Shown in pieces: positions 1-6,563 of a stretch of DNA of 9,330 bases; the stretch's first letter is position 1; each line of letters begins with the position of its first letter. The notes under the pieces are model-generated. The model saw only the letters and a list, made by a program, of their open reading frames with translations, was not told the origin of the DNA and searched no databases. A program made the position numbers and the translations under genes. Location of the stretch: NCBI GenBank assembly GCA_025059545.1, contig JANXDJ010000055.1:1-9330 (forward strand), given 5' to 3'. The stretch is from Archaeoglobaceae archaeon (GTDB lineage Archaea; Halobacteriota; Archaeoglobi; Archaeoglobales; Archaeoglobaceae).

Positions 1-409
1 TATTTCCACCAATCTTCACTTCGCGGATCTTAAATGCATAATCTTTTTCGAGCTCATCTACCGTCTTTATAACCTCTTCCGCTCTTTTGCTTTCAATCAA
101 TCTACAAGCTGGAATTTTATGGGACAATTCAATTTTATCAACATACTTCACAACTTCACGTAGATCGTAAGCGTGCAAAGGTCCGAGACGAACCTTTACA
201 CCTTTTTTATGCTCAAATTCCTCCCAATTGCACTCAGAGGTAAGTCCAGGGACTAAAATGAGGTCATAATTTTCTAAAGCAACGTCTTCGAGTAATTCAG
301 GGGTTATGAACGCTGCGACATCAACATCACAAACATGCACATCTACAGTAGGTGAAGAATTGCGAACGAGCTCTTCTGCAAGCTTTCCAGTCACTAAGAG
401 GATCTTCAT
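1..409 (-). CDS. Dihydropteroate synthase-like protein (DUF6513 / TIGR00284 type), N-terminal part only
   Basis: The gene starts at ATG 409-407 and runs off the left edge, so 136 residues are visible. The N-terminus (MKILLVTGKLAEELVRN), a strand ending in LVPGL (residues 51-56) and LGPLHAYDL (75-83) match the N-terminal domain that precedes a pterin-binding, DHPS-like barrel in archaeal proteins of the TIGR00284 family. The barrel itself would lie outside the window. The family is usually tied to tetrahydromethanopterin or a related pterin cofactor in methanogens and Archaeoglobales, but the exact reaction is not settled. It is the third gene of an operon: the upstream stop codon is one base away. 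A GGAG on the minus strand (417-414), inside the end of the upstream gene, lies four bases before the ATG and probably acts as a closely spaced ribosome binding site. The family call is good; the biochemical role is inference. Confidence 0.8.
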   Translation of the reverse strand, partial: MKILLVTGKLAEELVRNSSPTVDVHVCDVDVAAFITPELLEDVALENYDLILVPGLTSECNWEEFEHKKGVKVRLGPLHAYDLREVVKYVDKIELSHKIPACRLIESKRAEEVIKTVDELEKDYAFKIREVKIGGN

Positions 410-410
410 A

Positions 411-728
411 CTACTCCGTAGTTAGCAAAAAATCCAGAATTCGATCGAGATCTTCACCGCTCAGATTTCTACTGATCCTTAGAAAATTTCCATTAAAAGC
501 TACAAATCCCTTACCAAAACGATATGCATTTTTAAATGGATAAATCTTACACTTTTGACCACCAAACTCTTCGAGTTCTACACTTGGAATTTCAAAGTTG
601 AGTTTCAAGGTGAAAGACAGATCATCTCCAACTGCAACGACTCCCTCAAATTCTTTTTTAAGAACGCTCTGAAGTTCCCAAGGTTTCCATTCTTTTGATT
701 TTGCGATCTCGTATAGCTTTATTATCAC
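411..728 (-). CDS. Conserved-looking hypothetical protein, 105 aa, middle gene of the sirtuin operon
   Basis: I do not recognise this family. The protein is 105 residues, soluble, mildly acidic at its C-terminus, with no signal peptide, membrane segment or metal motif and a single cysteine. A helical N-terminus (IKLYEIAKSKEWKPWELQ) is followed by alternating hydrophobic strands and a closing amphipathic helix (SGEDLDRILDFLL), which suggests a small compact alpha/beta domain. The start is GTG at 728-726, sharing four bases (GTGA) with the stop of the sirtuin gene, which implies translational coupling. No strong Shine-Dalgarno is visible before it. It ends one base before the DHPS-like ATG. The reading frame fills the space between two recognisable genes with coupled ends and has a normal amino-acid mix, so it is very likely real. 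Its function could relate to the sirtuin or to the pterin-like protein; the sequence does not say which. Confidence 0.82.
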   Translation of the reverse strand: MIIKLYEIAKSKEWKPWELQSVLKKEFEGVVAVGDDLSFTLKLNFEIPSVELEEFGGQKCKIYPFKNAYRFGKGFVAFNGNFLRISRNLSGEDLDRILDFLLTTE

Positions 729-1501
729 TTCTTTCGTAAAATCTTCACCTCTTCAACGATCTTCGGCAGTATTTCGCCAACCTTTCCCTTTATGATGTAA
801 TCTGAAATTCCTTCTCGAGTTAGCGGCGTCTCCTCAAAGTTGATCTCTAAAACCTTTGCCCCACACCTTTTCGCAACTCTCGGAAGCTCTGCAGCGGGAT
901 AAACTACTGCAGAAGTTCCGCAAACGAGCATGAGATCGCATTTCATCGCTTCTTCGAAGCTTAAATCATAAACGTCCCTTGGAATTGGCTCTGTGAAGTA
1001 AACAACGTCCATTTTCAATGGACTGCCACAAGTTTTGCAGAATGGGACTTTTTTCTCTACAAGATCCGTTGAGAAATCTTCTATTGGAAACCTACAACCG
1101 CAGTAAATACACCTCAGCTTTTTAATTCCCCCATGGAACTCAAGAACGTTCTTACTTCCTGCTTTCTGGTGCAATCCGTCGATGTTTTGAGTAATAACCG
1201 CTTTAAGGATTCCCATTTCTTCAAGCTCTGCTAAAGCGTAGTGGGCGGGATTAGGCTTTGCTTTTTCAAGAATAGAATAAAAAGGGGACTTAAGAGCTTC
1301 TTCCCAGTATTCCTTCGGATTCCTCAAAAATTTTCCAAAAATCTCATAAGATCTCCTCTCGGCTTCTGGATCTTTTGTCCAAATCCCTGATGGACCTCTA
1401 AAGTCTGGGATTCCGCTCTCAGTTGAAATTCCTGCTCCGGTGAACGCAACAACGTATTTAGCATTAATAAGATCCTCTGCACTTTTCCTTATGGGTTTCA
1501 T
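725..1501 (-). CDS. NAD-dependent protein deacylase, Sir2 family (sirtuin)
   Basis: Sirtuins remove acetyl or other acyl groups from lysines using NAD+, giving nicotinamide and O-acyl-ADP-ribose. The 258-residue protein is a normal length for a prokaryotic sirtuin. Seen in order: NAD-binding GAGIS (22-26) with SGIPDFRG (29-36), TQNID (104-108), catalytic His123 in EFHG, a zinc site formed by Cys131, Cys134, Cys155 and Cys158 (Cys136 is an extra cysteine), GTSAVVYPAAELP (195-207), and a C-terminal KGKVGEILPKIVEEV stretch much like Archaeoglobus Sir2-Af2. The loop normally read as RPxVVxFGE is here KMDVVYFTE (163-171), so the Arg-Pro and the Gly are replaced. The Tyr/Arg pair typical of SIRT5-like desuccinylases is not apparent. 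ATG 1501 lies about 25 bases downstream of a TATA box with no Shine-Dalgarno, so a leaderless mRNA is likely. It is the first gene of a three-gene operon. A protein substrate cannot be named; no Alba gene is in view. Confidence 0.95.
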   Translation of the reverse strand: MKPIRKSAEDLINAKYVVAFTGAGISTESGIPDFRGPSGIWTKDPEAERRSYEIFGKFLRNPKEYWEEALKSPFYSILEKAKPNPAHYALAELEEMGILKAVITQNIDGLHQKAGSKNVLEFHGGIKKLRCIYCGCRFPIEDFSTDLVEKKVPFCKTCGSPLKMDVVYFTEPIPRDVYDLSFEEAMKCDLMLVCGTSAVVYPAAELPRVAKRCGAKVLEINFEETPLTREGISDYIIKGKVGEILPKIVEEVKILRKK

Positions 1502-1522
1502 GTTATTTTCTTGAGGGTCAAA

Positions 1523-1530
1523 TTTATTAT
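1523..1530. promoter_or_regulatory. Shared bidirectional TATA element between the sirtuin operon and pus10
   Basis: TTTATTAT on the plus strand (ATAATAAA on the minus strand), in the AT-rich stretch 1520-1534. Its centre at 1526.5 is 25.5 bases from the first base of both start codons (1552 plus, 1501 minus). This is the expected archaeal TATA-to-start distance when transcription begins at or next to the start codon. Neither gene has a Shine-Dalgarno, which agrees with leaderless transcripts in both directions. Confidence 0.6.
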
Positions 1531-1551
1531 TTTAACGCTGAACTTAATGCA

Positions 1552-2637
1552 ATGCTTTGCAAGAGATGTGCAGAAAAAGTTGTGCTCGAGATCGATAAAA
1601 GCGCTGGCATTTGTCCATTATGTGCTGGTATATTTGAGAAAATAGACGAAGTTGCCATAATGATTGCAAAAAAGCTGAATTTCGACTTTGACAGCTTTCA
1701 AATCGGTATAAGAGGTGAAGGTAGCTTCAGGGCTTTGCAGGAATTCTTTGAAATTAGAGGGGTTGATTACGATTTGAAAACAGAGATAAAGAACGAACTA
1801 CAATCCAGATTGAAAGAAATAACTGGAAAAAGAATCTCCTCTGATCCTGACGCACTAATAGTTTTCAATCCCGAAGACTTGAGCTTTGAGATCACGATAA
1901 AGCCCTTTTACATTTACGGAAGATATATAAAAAGAATAAGAAATATATCTCAAACGAGGTGGCTTTGTGGAAAATGCAAGGGCATTGGCTGTGAGATCTG
2001 TAATCAAACTGGCAAAAGATACCTTCATTCCGTAGAAGAGCTTATCTCAAATCCAGCAATAGAGCTTTTTCAAGCTAAAAACGCCATTCTTCATGGTTCA
2101 GGTAGAGAAGACGTGGATGCAAGGATGCTTGGAAGTGGAAGACCGTTTGTTCTTGAAATTGTTGAGCCAAAGAAGAGAAAAATTGATCTGAGTGAATTAG
2201 AGAGGAAGATAAACGAATTTTGCGTAGGAAAGGTTGCAGTTAAGAATTTGGGCTACGCAAACGCGAAGGATGTTGAAAAAGTGAAAGAGGGTGGATTCAG
2301 AAAAGTTTACAGGGCAAAGGTAGTTTTTGACAGAGAAGTGAGTAGAGAAGAGCTTGAAAAAGTTCTCAATGAACTTATAGGAGAGATCAGACAAAAAACC
2401 CCTGAAAGGGTTATGCACAGAAGAGCGGACAAGTTGAGAGTTAGAAGACTTTATAAAGCTGAAATCGTTGCCCATTTTGGCAAAATCGCGGTTTTGAAGT
2501 TTGAAGCTGAAGCAGGGCTTTATATAAAAGAACTTGTGAGTGGTGATTCTGGCAGAACTGAGCCAAATCTTTCGAAGAATTTCAAAGCCTTTGTTGAAAA
2601 GCTCGACGTTCTCGAAGTTTTGGATTCTGAAAAGTAA
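1552..2637 (+). CDS. pus10: tRNA pseudouridine synthase Pus10
   Basis: Archaeal Pus10 converts uridine 55, and in many archaea uridine 54, of the tRNA T-loop to pseudouridine. Visible features are an N-terminal zinc site with Cys3/Cys6 and Cys21/Cys24, a second cysteine cluster CGKCKGIGCEIC (139-150) followed by TGK, and the family signature GREDVDARMLGSGRPF (184-199). Asp187 aligns with the catalytic Asp of the RTD motif of TruA-type enzymes, although Asp189 is close by. The segment between the cysteine clusters corresponds to the accessory RNA-binding (THUMP-like) region. The conserved C-terminal part includes KTPERVMHRRADKLRVRR (282-299) and AGLYIKELVSGDSGRTEP (321-338), the usual end of the catalytic domain. 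At 361 residues it is somewhat shorter than many archaeal homologues, but no domain seems lost. ATG 1552 is chosen because the zinc motif starts at residue 3, the ATG at 1547 is out of frame, and the TATA box is 25 bases upstream. Confidence 0.95.
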   Translation: MLCKRCAEKVVLEIDKSAGICPLCAGIFEKIDEVAIMIAKKLNFDFDSFQIGIRGEGSFRALQEFFEIRGVDYDLKTEIKNELQSRLKEITGKRISSDPDALIVFNPEDLSFEITIKPFYIYGRYIKRIRNISQTRWLCGKCKGIGCEICNQTGKRYLHSVEELISNPAIELFQAKNAILHGSGREDVDARMLGSGRPFVLEIVEPKKRKIDLSELERKINEFCVGKVAVKNLGYANAKDVEKVKEGGFRKVYRAKVVFDREVSREELEKVLNELIGEIRQKTPERVMHRRADKLRVRRLYKAEIVAHFGKIAVLKFEAEAGLYIKELVSGDSGRTEPNLSKNFKAFVEKLDVLEVLDSEK

Positions 2638-2640
2638 AAA

Positions 2641-2648
2641 TTTTATAC
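2641..2648 (+). promoter_or_regulatory. TATA box for the histidine kinase gene
   Basis: TTTTATAC, preceded by the purine-rich run GTAAAAA that also contains the pus10 stop codon and could serve as the BRE. Its centre is 23.5 bases before GTG 2668. The spacing fits a transcript that begins at or very near the start codon, so the kinase can be expressed independently of pus10 although only 30 bases separate the genes. Confidence 0.5.
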
Positions 2649-2667
2649 CAAGAAGTCTACCAATATA

Positions 2668-4026
2668 GTGGAACAGAATAAAATTGAAAGAAACATCTTT
2701 TTAGCCTTAATTGGGCTCTGGATTATAGTAGTCGTAATTTGGACTATATTTTATTTTCTAACTCCAACCGTAGAGTTCAACCTTGAAGACATATTCATAG
2801 AAGGTCTGATCTTTTTACTTGCAGTTTCATTGCTGATCTTTATCAGAAATGTAAAACCTCTAATTCCGGGATGGAGTATTTTCAGCATCGCTCTTGGCAT
2901 CGATTTGCTCGACGAGTTCTTAGTTGAACCAGAATTCATTGGAACCTTTGTTGAAGGAATTCTCAAAGCATCTGGGCTAATATTGCTTTTTATTGGTGGT
3001 ATCAGATTTTACTACGAGATTCAGCAAAAAAGAGCTGTTGCAGAAGAAAATCTTGAATGGTTCAAAAAGCTCGTTGAGATTACACCAGTCCCATGCGCTG
3101 TTTACACTGAGCAGGGTTTTGTCTACGTAAATAAAGCTACTGAAGAAGCAACTGGCTACAGCAGAGAAGAACTTCTCGGCGGAGTTTTATGGGAACTTTT
3201 CGATGAGAACGATAGAGAAAAAGTTAGAGACATAATGAATAAAAGACTCTCTGGAGAGCCAGTTGAACCCTACTTGCTCAGAGTGAGAAGAAAAGACGGA
3301 AGTTATCGCATATTAAAAGCTTTTGGAATCTCAGATATGTGGAAAGGAAAAAGTTTTGGACTTGTTGCTTTAGCAGATGTAACACAGATCGAAGAGGAGA
3401 GAAAGAGGAACGAAGAACTTTCAAGAATGATTTCTCTCATAAACAGAATTCTACGCCATGACACACTAAATGCTCTTATGAGTGCACATACATACATAGA
3501 CCTCTACAAAGAAGAAGATAATGAAACTTATTGCCAGAATGTCAAGAATTCGATTGAAAGGGCTATAAACATAATAAAGAATCTCAAAAACTTTGAAGAA
3601 GTTGTTAGAGCGGGTGAACTCAAAATAATGAGTGCAAAGAGCGTTGCTGAAGAAGTAGCAAAGGGTTTCAGCATCCCGATTTCTGTTGAAGGGGATTGTG
3701 AAGTTGTTGCGGATGATGGGTTGAGAGTTGTTTTCGAGAACATTTTCCAGAATGCGGTTCAGCATGCTGAAACGGATAGAGTTGAAGTGAGAATAAAGAG
3801 ATCAGGTGGTTATGCAGAGATCAGAATCGCTGACTTTGGTAAAGGAATTCCAGACGAGATTAAAGATAAGGTCTTTGAGGAAGGGTTCACATACGGTGAA
3901 AAAGCCTCAACTGGCTTGGGACTTTACATAGTCAAAAAGTTGATTGAAAGGTATGCTGGAGAAGTTAAGGTTGAAGATAACAAGCCAAAAGGAACTGTTT
4001 TCGTTATAAGGCTCAGAACGATATAA
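2668..4026 (+). CDS. Membrane-bound PAS-domain sensor histidine kinase (orphan)
   Basis: The 452-residue protein has four predicted membrane segments at roughly 10-32, 42-60, 68-86 (weak, with acidic residues) and 94-114, then a short charged linker, a PAS domain (about 131-241, with the typical GYSREELLG and a DVTQIEEER exit), a dimerisation/phosphotransfer helix with His264 in LRHDTLNAL, and a C-terminal ATPase domain. In the ATPase the N-box is FENIFQNAVQHA (356-367), the G1 box DFGKGIP (389-395) and the G2 box STGLGLYIVKKL (414-425). All residues needed for autophosphorylation are present. The His-Asp H-box is of the archaeal LRHDxxN type. There is almost no extracellular loop, so the signal is likely sensed in the membrane or by the cytoplasmic PAS domain. 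No response regulator is adjacent, so its partner is unknown. It starts with GTG 2668 and has no Shine-Dalgarno but a well-placed TATA box, suggesting a leaderless GTG transcript. Confidence 0.92.
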   Translation: MEQNKIERNIFLALIGLWIIVVVIWTIFYFLTPTVEFNLEDIFIEGLIFLLAVSLLIFIRNVKPLIPGWSIFSIALGIDLLDEFLVEPEFIGTFVEGILKASGLILLFIGGIRFYYEIQQKRAVAEENLEWFKKLVEITPVPCAVYTEQGFVYVNKATEEATGYSREELLGGVLWELFDENDREKVRDIMNKRLSGEPVEPYLLRVRRKDGSYRILKAFGISDMWKGKSFGLVALADVTQIEEERKRNEELSRMISLINRILRHDTLNALMSAHTYIDLYKEEDNETYCQNVKNSIERAINIIKNLKNFEEVVRAGELKIMSAKSVAEEVAKGFSIPISVEGDCEVVADDGLRVVFENIFQNAVQHAETDRVEVRIKRSGGYAEIRIADFGKGIPDEIKDKVFEEGFTYGEKASTGLGLYIVKKLIERYAGEVKVEDNKPKGTVFVIRLRTI

Positions 4027-4040
4027 CCGTAAACCAAAAA

Positions 4041-4050
4041 TTTCATAAAT
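4041..4050 (+). promoter_or_regulatory. Likely TATA element for tRNA-Gln
   Basis: TTTCATAAAT, preceded by CCAAAAA, centred about 26 bases before the mature 5' end of the tRNA and 15 bases after the histidine kinase stop codon. Position and base content fit an archaeal tRNA promoter, but the match to a TATA consensus is imperfect. Confidence 0.4.
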
Positions 4051-4071
4051 CTAAGTTCCCATTTTCATTGA

Positions 4072-4144
4072 AGCCCCGTGGGGTAGCGGTCAATCCTGCG
4101 GGACTCTGGATTCCGCGACGCCGGTTCGAATCCGGCCGGGGCTA
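4072..4144 (+). tRNA. tRNA-Gln, anticodon CTG (CUG)
   Basis: A complete 73-base cloverleaf can be drawn. The acceptor stem is AGCCCCG (4072-4078) with CGGGGCT (4137-4143), all seven pairs Watson-Crick, and discriminator A4144. The anticodon stem is CGGGA (4099-4103) with TTCCG (4111-4115), around the loop CTCTGGA with anticodon CTG at 4106-4108, T33 before it and G37 after it. The variable region is CGAC. The T stem is GCCGG/CCGGC (4120-4124, 4132-4136) around TTCGAAT. The D arm (GGGT, AGCGGTCAA, TCCT) has a G10-T25 wobble and a T13/T22 mismatch. There is no intron and no encoded CCA. The A1-U72 first pair is typical of archaeal tRNA-Gln, which is normally charged indirectly by glutamylation and then amidation. 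Confidence 0.96.
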
Positions 4145-4149
4145 TTTTT
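4145..4149 (+). terminator. T-run after tRNA-Gln
   Basis: Five T residues directly after the discriminator base, within an AT-rich stretch. Archaeal RNA polymerase often terminates at such runs without a hairpin. This is the only candidate terminator immediately behind the tRNA. The rest of 4150-4255 is AT-rich with no gene or RNA structure I can support. Confidence 0.4.
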
Positions 4150-4255
4150 CATAATTATTGACTGCGAGCTACTATTCCAAATTTTGATTCAAAGATAAGC
4201 TTCTGAATAATTTAAAACCAAATTACCAATTTTAGACTTAATTCACTCTCAAAAA

Positions 4256-4265
4256 CTTATTTATT
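4256..4265 (+). promoter_or_regulatory. TATA box for the helicase gene
   Basis: CTTATTTATT preceded by CTCAAAAA as a possible BRE. Its centre is 26.5 bases upstream of GTG 4287, again the distance expected for a leaderless mRNA. The two ATG triplets at 4282 and 4285 are out of frame with the helicase. Confidence 0.5.
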
Positions 4266-4286
4266 GTCCTTCGAATAGAATATGAT

Positions 4287-6563
4287 GTGCTCGAAGACCT
4301 CTTCTGTCCAAAGTGCAAGAGGTTGAAGAAAAGGTGCATATGTGGAGGAACGGTAAGGGATAGAAATTTGGAATTGCTCAAGAAGAATTATAAGGAGTTT
4401 TTAAAACCAATATTCGATTGCGATGATGAAATAGTTTTTTACGAAGTCTTTCAACCTTTTAATGAATCTCCGACAGAACCTTTGGATTTTCTTCCCTTAT
4501 CTTTTCAGAAAGCTTTGCGTGGTAGAGGAATTGATAAGCTCTATCCATTCCAAAAGAGAGCAATAGAATTGCTTAGAGACGGTAATAACGTTGTGATCAC
4601 CGCTCCTACTGGCTTTGGGAAAACTGAAGCTTTCACGATTCCGATGCTCGAGAAAGCTTATGATGGAAAAGCAATGGTTTTCTATCCCACAAAGGCTCTC
4701 GCAAAAGATCAGGAGATTAAGATAAAATACTATGCTGAAAGCGTTGGACTGAAAGCGGTAAGATTTGATGGGGATTCAACTGCTGAGGAAAGAAAAGCGG
4801 TTCTTGATGGTTCCGCAGACGTTGTGCTTACAAATCCAGATATGGTTGATTTTCACCTCCGCAACACTCCTTCTTTTCGCTCTTTCGCCAAAAAAATCAA
4901 ATTCATTGCTCTCGACGAACTACACATTTACACCGGATTTTTTGGCTCGAATATGCATCATTTAATAAAAAGGCTTTCGAGATTTGCAGATTTTCAGATC
5001 GCATGTTCTTCAGCAACTCTATCGAATGCAAAAGAATTTGCTGAGGAGCTTTTTGAGAGAGAATTCGTTCACGTGCACGGAGAGCACAGAAAGACTCCGA
5101 TGAACTTTATAATGCGAGAATGCCGGAGCATATACTCTGCAATTCTCGACGTCGTTCGTTCTTTTCCAAAAAAGAAGATCCTTATCTTTGGAAACAGCTA
5201 TAAAAATGTGGAAACGGTAAACTGGATCCTTAGAAGAGCTGGAATAAACTCTGCAGTCCACAAAGGCGGTTTAACAAAGAATGCACGAGACAACGTTGAA
5301 AAAGACTTCAGAGAGGGGAAATTAAAGGTTGTAGTAGCCACACCTACGCTTGAGCTTGGAATCGACATTGGAGACGTTGACATCGTGCTCTCTGAGCTCG
5401 TTCCATATGCCCAGTTTTTGCAAAGAATCGGCAGAGCAGGAAGAAGAGGGCAGGAGAGCATTGGAGTGCTTTTATTACGTTCTGACGATCCTATTTCAAC
5501 TTTTTACAAAAGCAGGCCTCAAGATTACTTCACTAACGAGGCAAATGGATACGTCGAAAAGAGAAATGAGGAGGTAATGAAGTTTCATGCACTCTCTATG
5601 ATCTTGGAAAAGTTGACTAAGCCAAAAGAAGTTGATCTGGATCTTCTAAACTTTTTAATCTCTGAAGGCTACGTTAAATTAGGAGATTTTCTTTCCTTAA
5701 CAGAAAGAGGATACAGCTATATTCGGAGCTTTTCAATGCGGGGTGCTGGAGAAAGAGTGAAGATGGTATGCAATGGAGAAGAGATCGGTGAGAGAGTTAT
5801 GCCAATAGCAATTAAAGAGCTTTATCCGAACGCCTTACTAATACACGAGGGTAAAAAATTCAAATGCAAAGAGCTGAATTTGGCAGAGCTTTACGCAGAA
5901 CTTGAACCAATTGAAAACGAAGAGATCACAGATCCGCTTTACAGTTCGATTCCCAAGGTTATAAAGATTGAAGATAGCCTAAAAGAGCCCGTAAATGCAG
6001 TTTATACGACTCTCGAGATCACACTCTCGGTTTATGGTTACTTAAAAAGGGACGTTTTCAAAGAGAGAAGGAGTGTTCATTACTTAGATGAGCCCGTTGA
6101 GTATTCTTATAGAACAAAGGGATTTCTCTTTTCGTGTCCTTTTCCTGAATACGAGGATCAGGAAGATTTCTTTGCTGGCAGTTTTCACGCAGTTGAGCAT
6201 GTGCTAATAGAGTCGACAAATGCTCTAACTGGTGGAGGTAGTAGGGAAATTGGCGGAGTTTCAACTCCAGAAGGAGACGTATTCATCTACGATACCACTA
6301 TTGGTGGCAATGGGCTTAGCAAGCTTCTCTTTAAAAGATTGAAAAGAGCTTTCGAGATCTCGCTTCAGATCCTTGAAAACTGCGATTGTAAGCGGTCAGA
6401 TGGTTGTCCAAAATGCACCTACAGCTACCAGTGTGGTAATAACAATAAGCCTTTGAGTAAAAATGGTGCCAAAGAAGTGATAAAGCTAATTCTTAGCGGA
6501 GAAAGAAAAGATACAGATTGGAAAAAATATATGGAAATTGCAGAATTTCGCTACTTCCCCTAA
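4287..6563 (+). CDS. Superfamily 2 helicase of the MrfA/YprA/Hrq1 type with DUF1998 zinc-binding C-terminus
   Basis: This 758-residue ATP-dependent DNA helicase has the size and layout of bacterial MrfA and yeast Hrq1, which act in DNA damage repair. Motifs in order: Q-motif YPFQKRAI (86-93), Walker A APTGFGKT (106-113), PTKALAKDQ (134-142), TNPDM (182-186), motif II DELH in ALDELHIYTGFFGS (208-221), SAT (242-244), motif V ATPTLELGIDIGDVD (351-365) and motif VI QRIGRAGRRGQ (379-389). The C-terminal DUF1998 region has YDTTIGGNGL (668-677), where most relatives have Pro in place of Ile672, and a cysteine cluster with Cys701, Cys707, Cys710 and Cys716 plus an extra Cys699. The N-terminus carries a second small cysteine motif, CPKCKRLKKRCICGG (7-21). 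No MrfB-type exonuclease gene is next to it. GTG 4287 is supported by the TATA spacing and by the zinc motif starting at residue 7. The family is firm; its exact DNA substrate is unknown. Confidence 0.93.
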   Translation: MLEDLFCPKCKRLKKRCICGGTVRDRNLELLKKNYKEFLKPIFDCDDEIVFYEVFQPFNESPTEPLDFLPLSFQKALRGRGIDKLYPFQKRAIELLRDGNNVVITAPTGFGKTEAFTIPMLEKAYDGKAMVFYPTKALAKDQEIKIKYYAESVGLKAVRFDGDSTAEERKAVLDGSADVVLTNPDMVDFHLRNTPSFRSFAKKIKFIALDELHIYTGFFGSNMHHLIKRLSRFADFQIACSSATLSNAKEFAEELFEREFVHVHGEHRKTPMNFIMRECRSIYSAILDVVRSFPKKKILIFGNSYKNVETVNWILRRAGINSAVHKGGLTKNARDNVEKDFREGKLKVVVATPTLELGIDIGDVDIVLSELVPYAQFLQRIGRAGRRGQESIGVLLLRSDDPISTFYKSRPQDYFTNEANGYVEKRNEEVMKFHALSMILEKLTKPKEVDLDLLNFLISEGYVKLGDFLSLTERGYSYIRSFSMRGAGERVKMVCNGEEIGERVMPIAIKELYPNALLIHEGKKFKCKELNLAELYAELEPIENEEITDPLYSSIPKVIKIEDSLKEPVNAVYTTLEITLSVYGYLKRDVFKERRSVHYLDEPVEYSYRTKGFLFSCPFPEYEDQEDFFAGSFHAVEHVLIESTNALTGGGSREIGGVSTPEGDVFIYDTTIGGNGLSKLLFKRLKRAFEISLQILENCDCKRSDGCPKCTYSYQCGNNNKPLSKNGAKEVIKLILSGERKDTDWKKYMEIAEFRYFP
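6522..6527 (-). terminator. Possible T-run terminator for UPF0058
   Basis: Six A residues on the plus strand give T6 on the minus strand, 33 bases beyond the UPF0058 stop codon and inside the last codons of the helicase gene. There is no hairpin. It fits archaeal T-run termination but could simply be coding sequence. Confidence 0.25.

Noticed and set aside
352..543. Plus-strand 63-residue frame across the DHPS-like/unknown gene junction
   Set aside because: Antisense to two coupled operon genes, with a low-complexity Arg/Ser-rich translation; no promoter or homology.
725..1501. SIRT5-like desuccinylase specificity for the sirtuin
   Set aside because: The Tyr-x-x-Arg pair that marks this class is not seen in the expected helix (around residues 52-70).
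2635..2667. pus10 and histidine kinase as a single operon
   Set aside because: The genes are only 30 bases apart, but a TATA box at the right distance from the kinase GTG and unrelated functions argue for a separate promoter; read-through cannot be excluded.
3466..3765. Minus-strand open frames inside the histidine kinase gene
   Set aside because: Fully overlapped by the phosphotransfer and ATPase domains of the kinase; composition is unlike a real protein and no start signal is seen.
4150..4286. Possible C/D-box guide RNA (CTGA near 4203 and ATGATG near 4282)
   Set aside because: The boxes are in the wrong order and spacing for a C/D RNA, and the ATGATG lies at the predicted helicase start site; no supporting structure.
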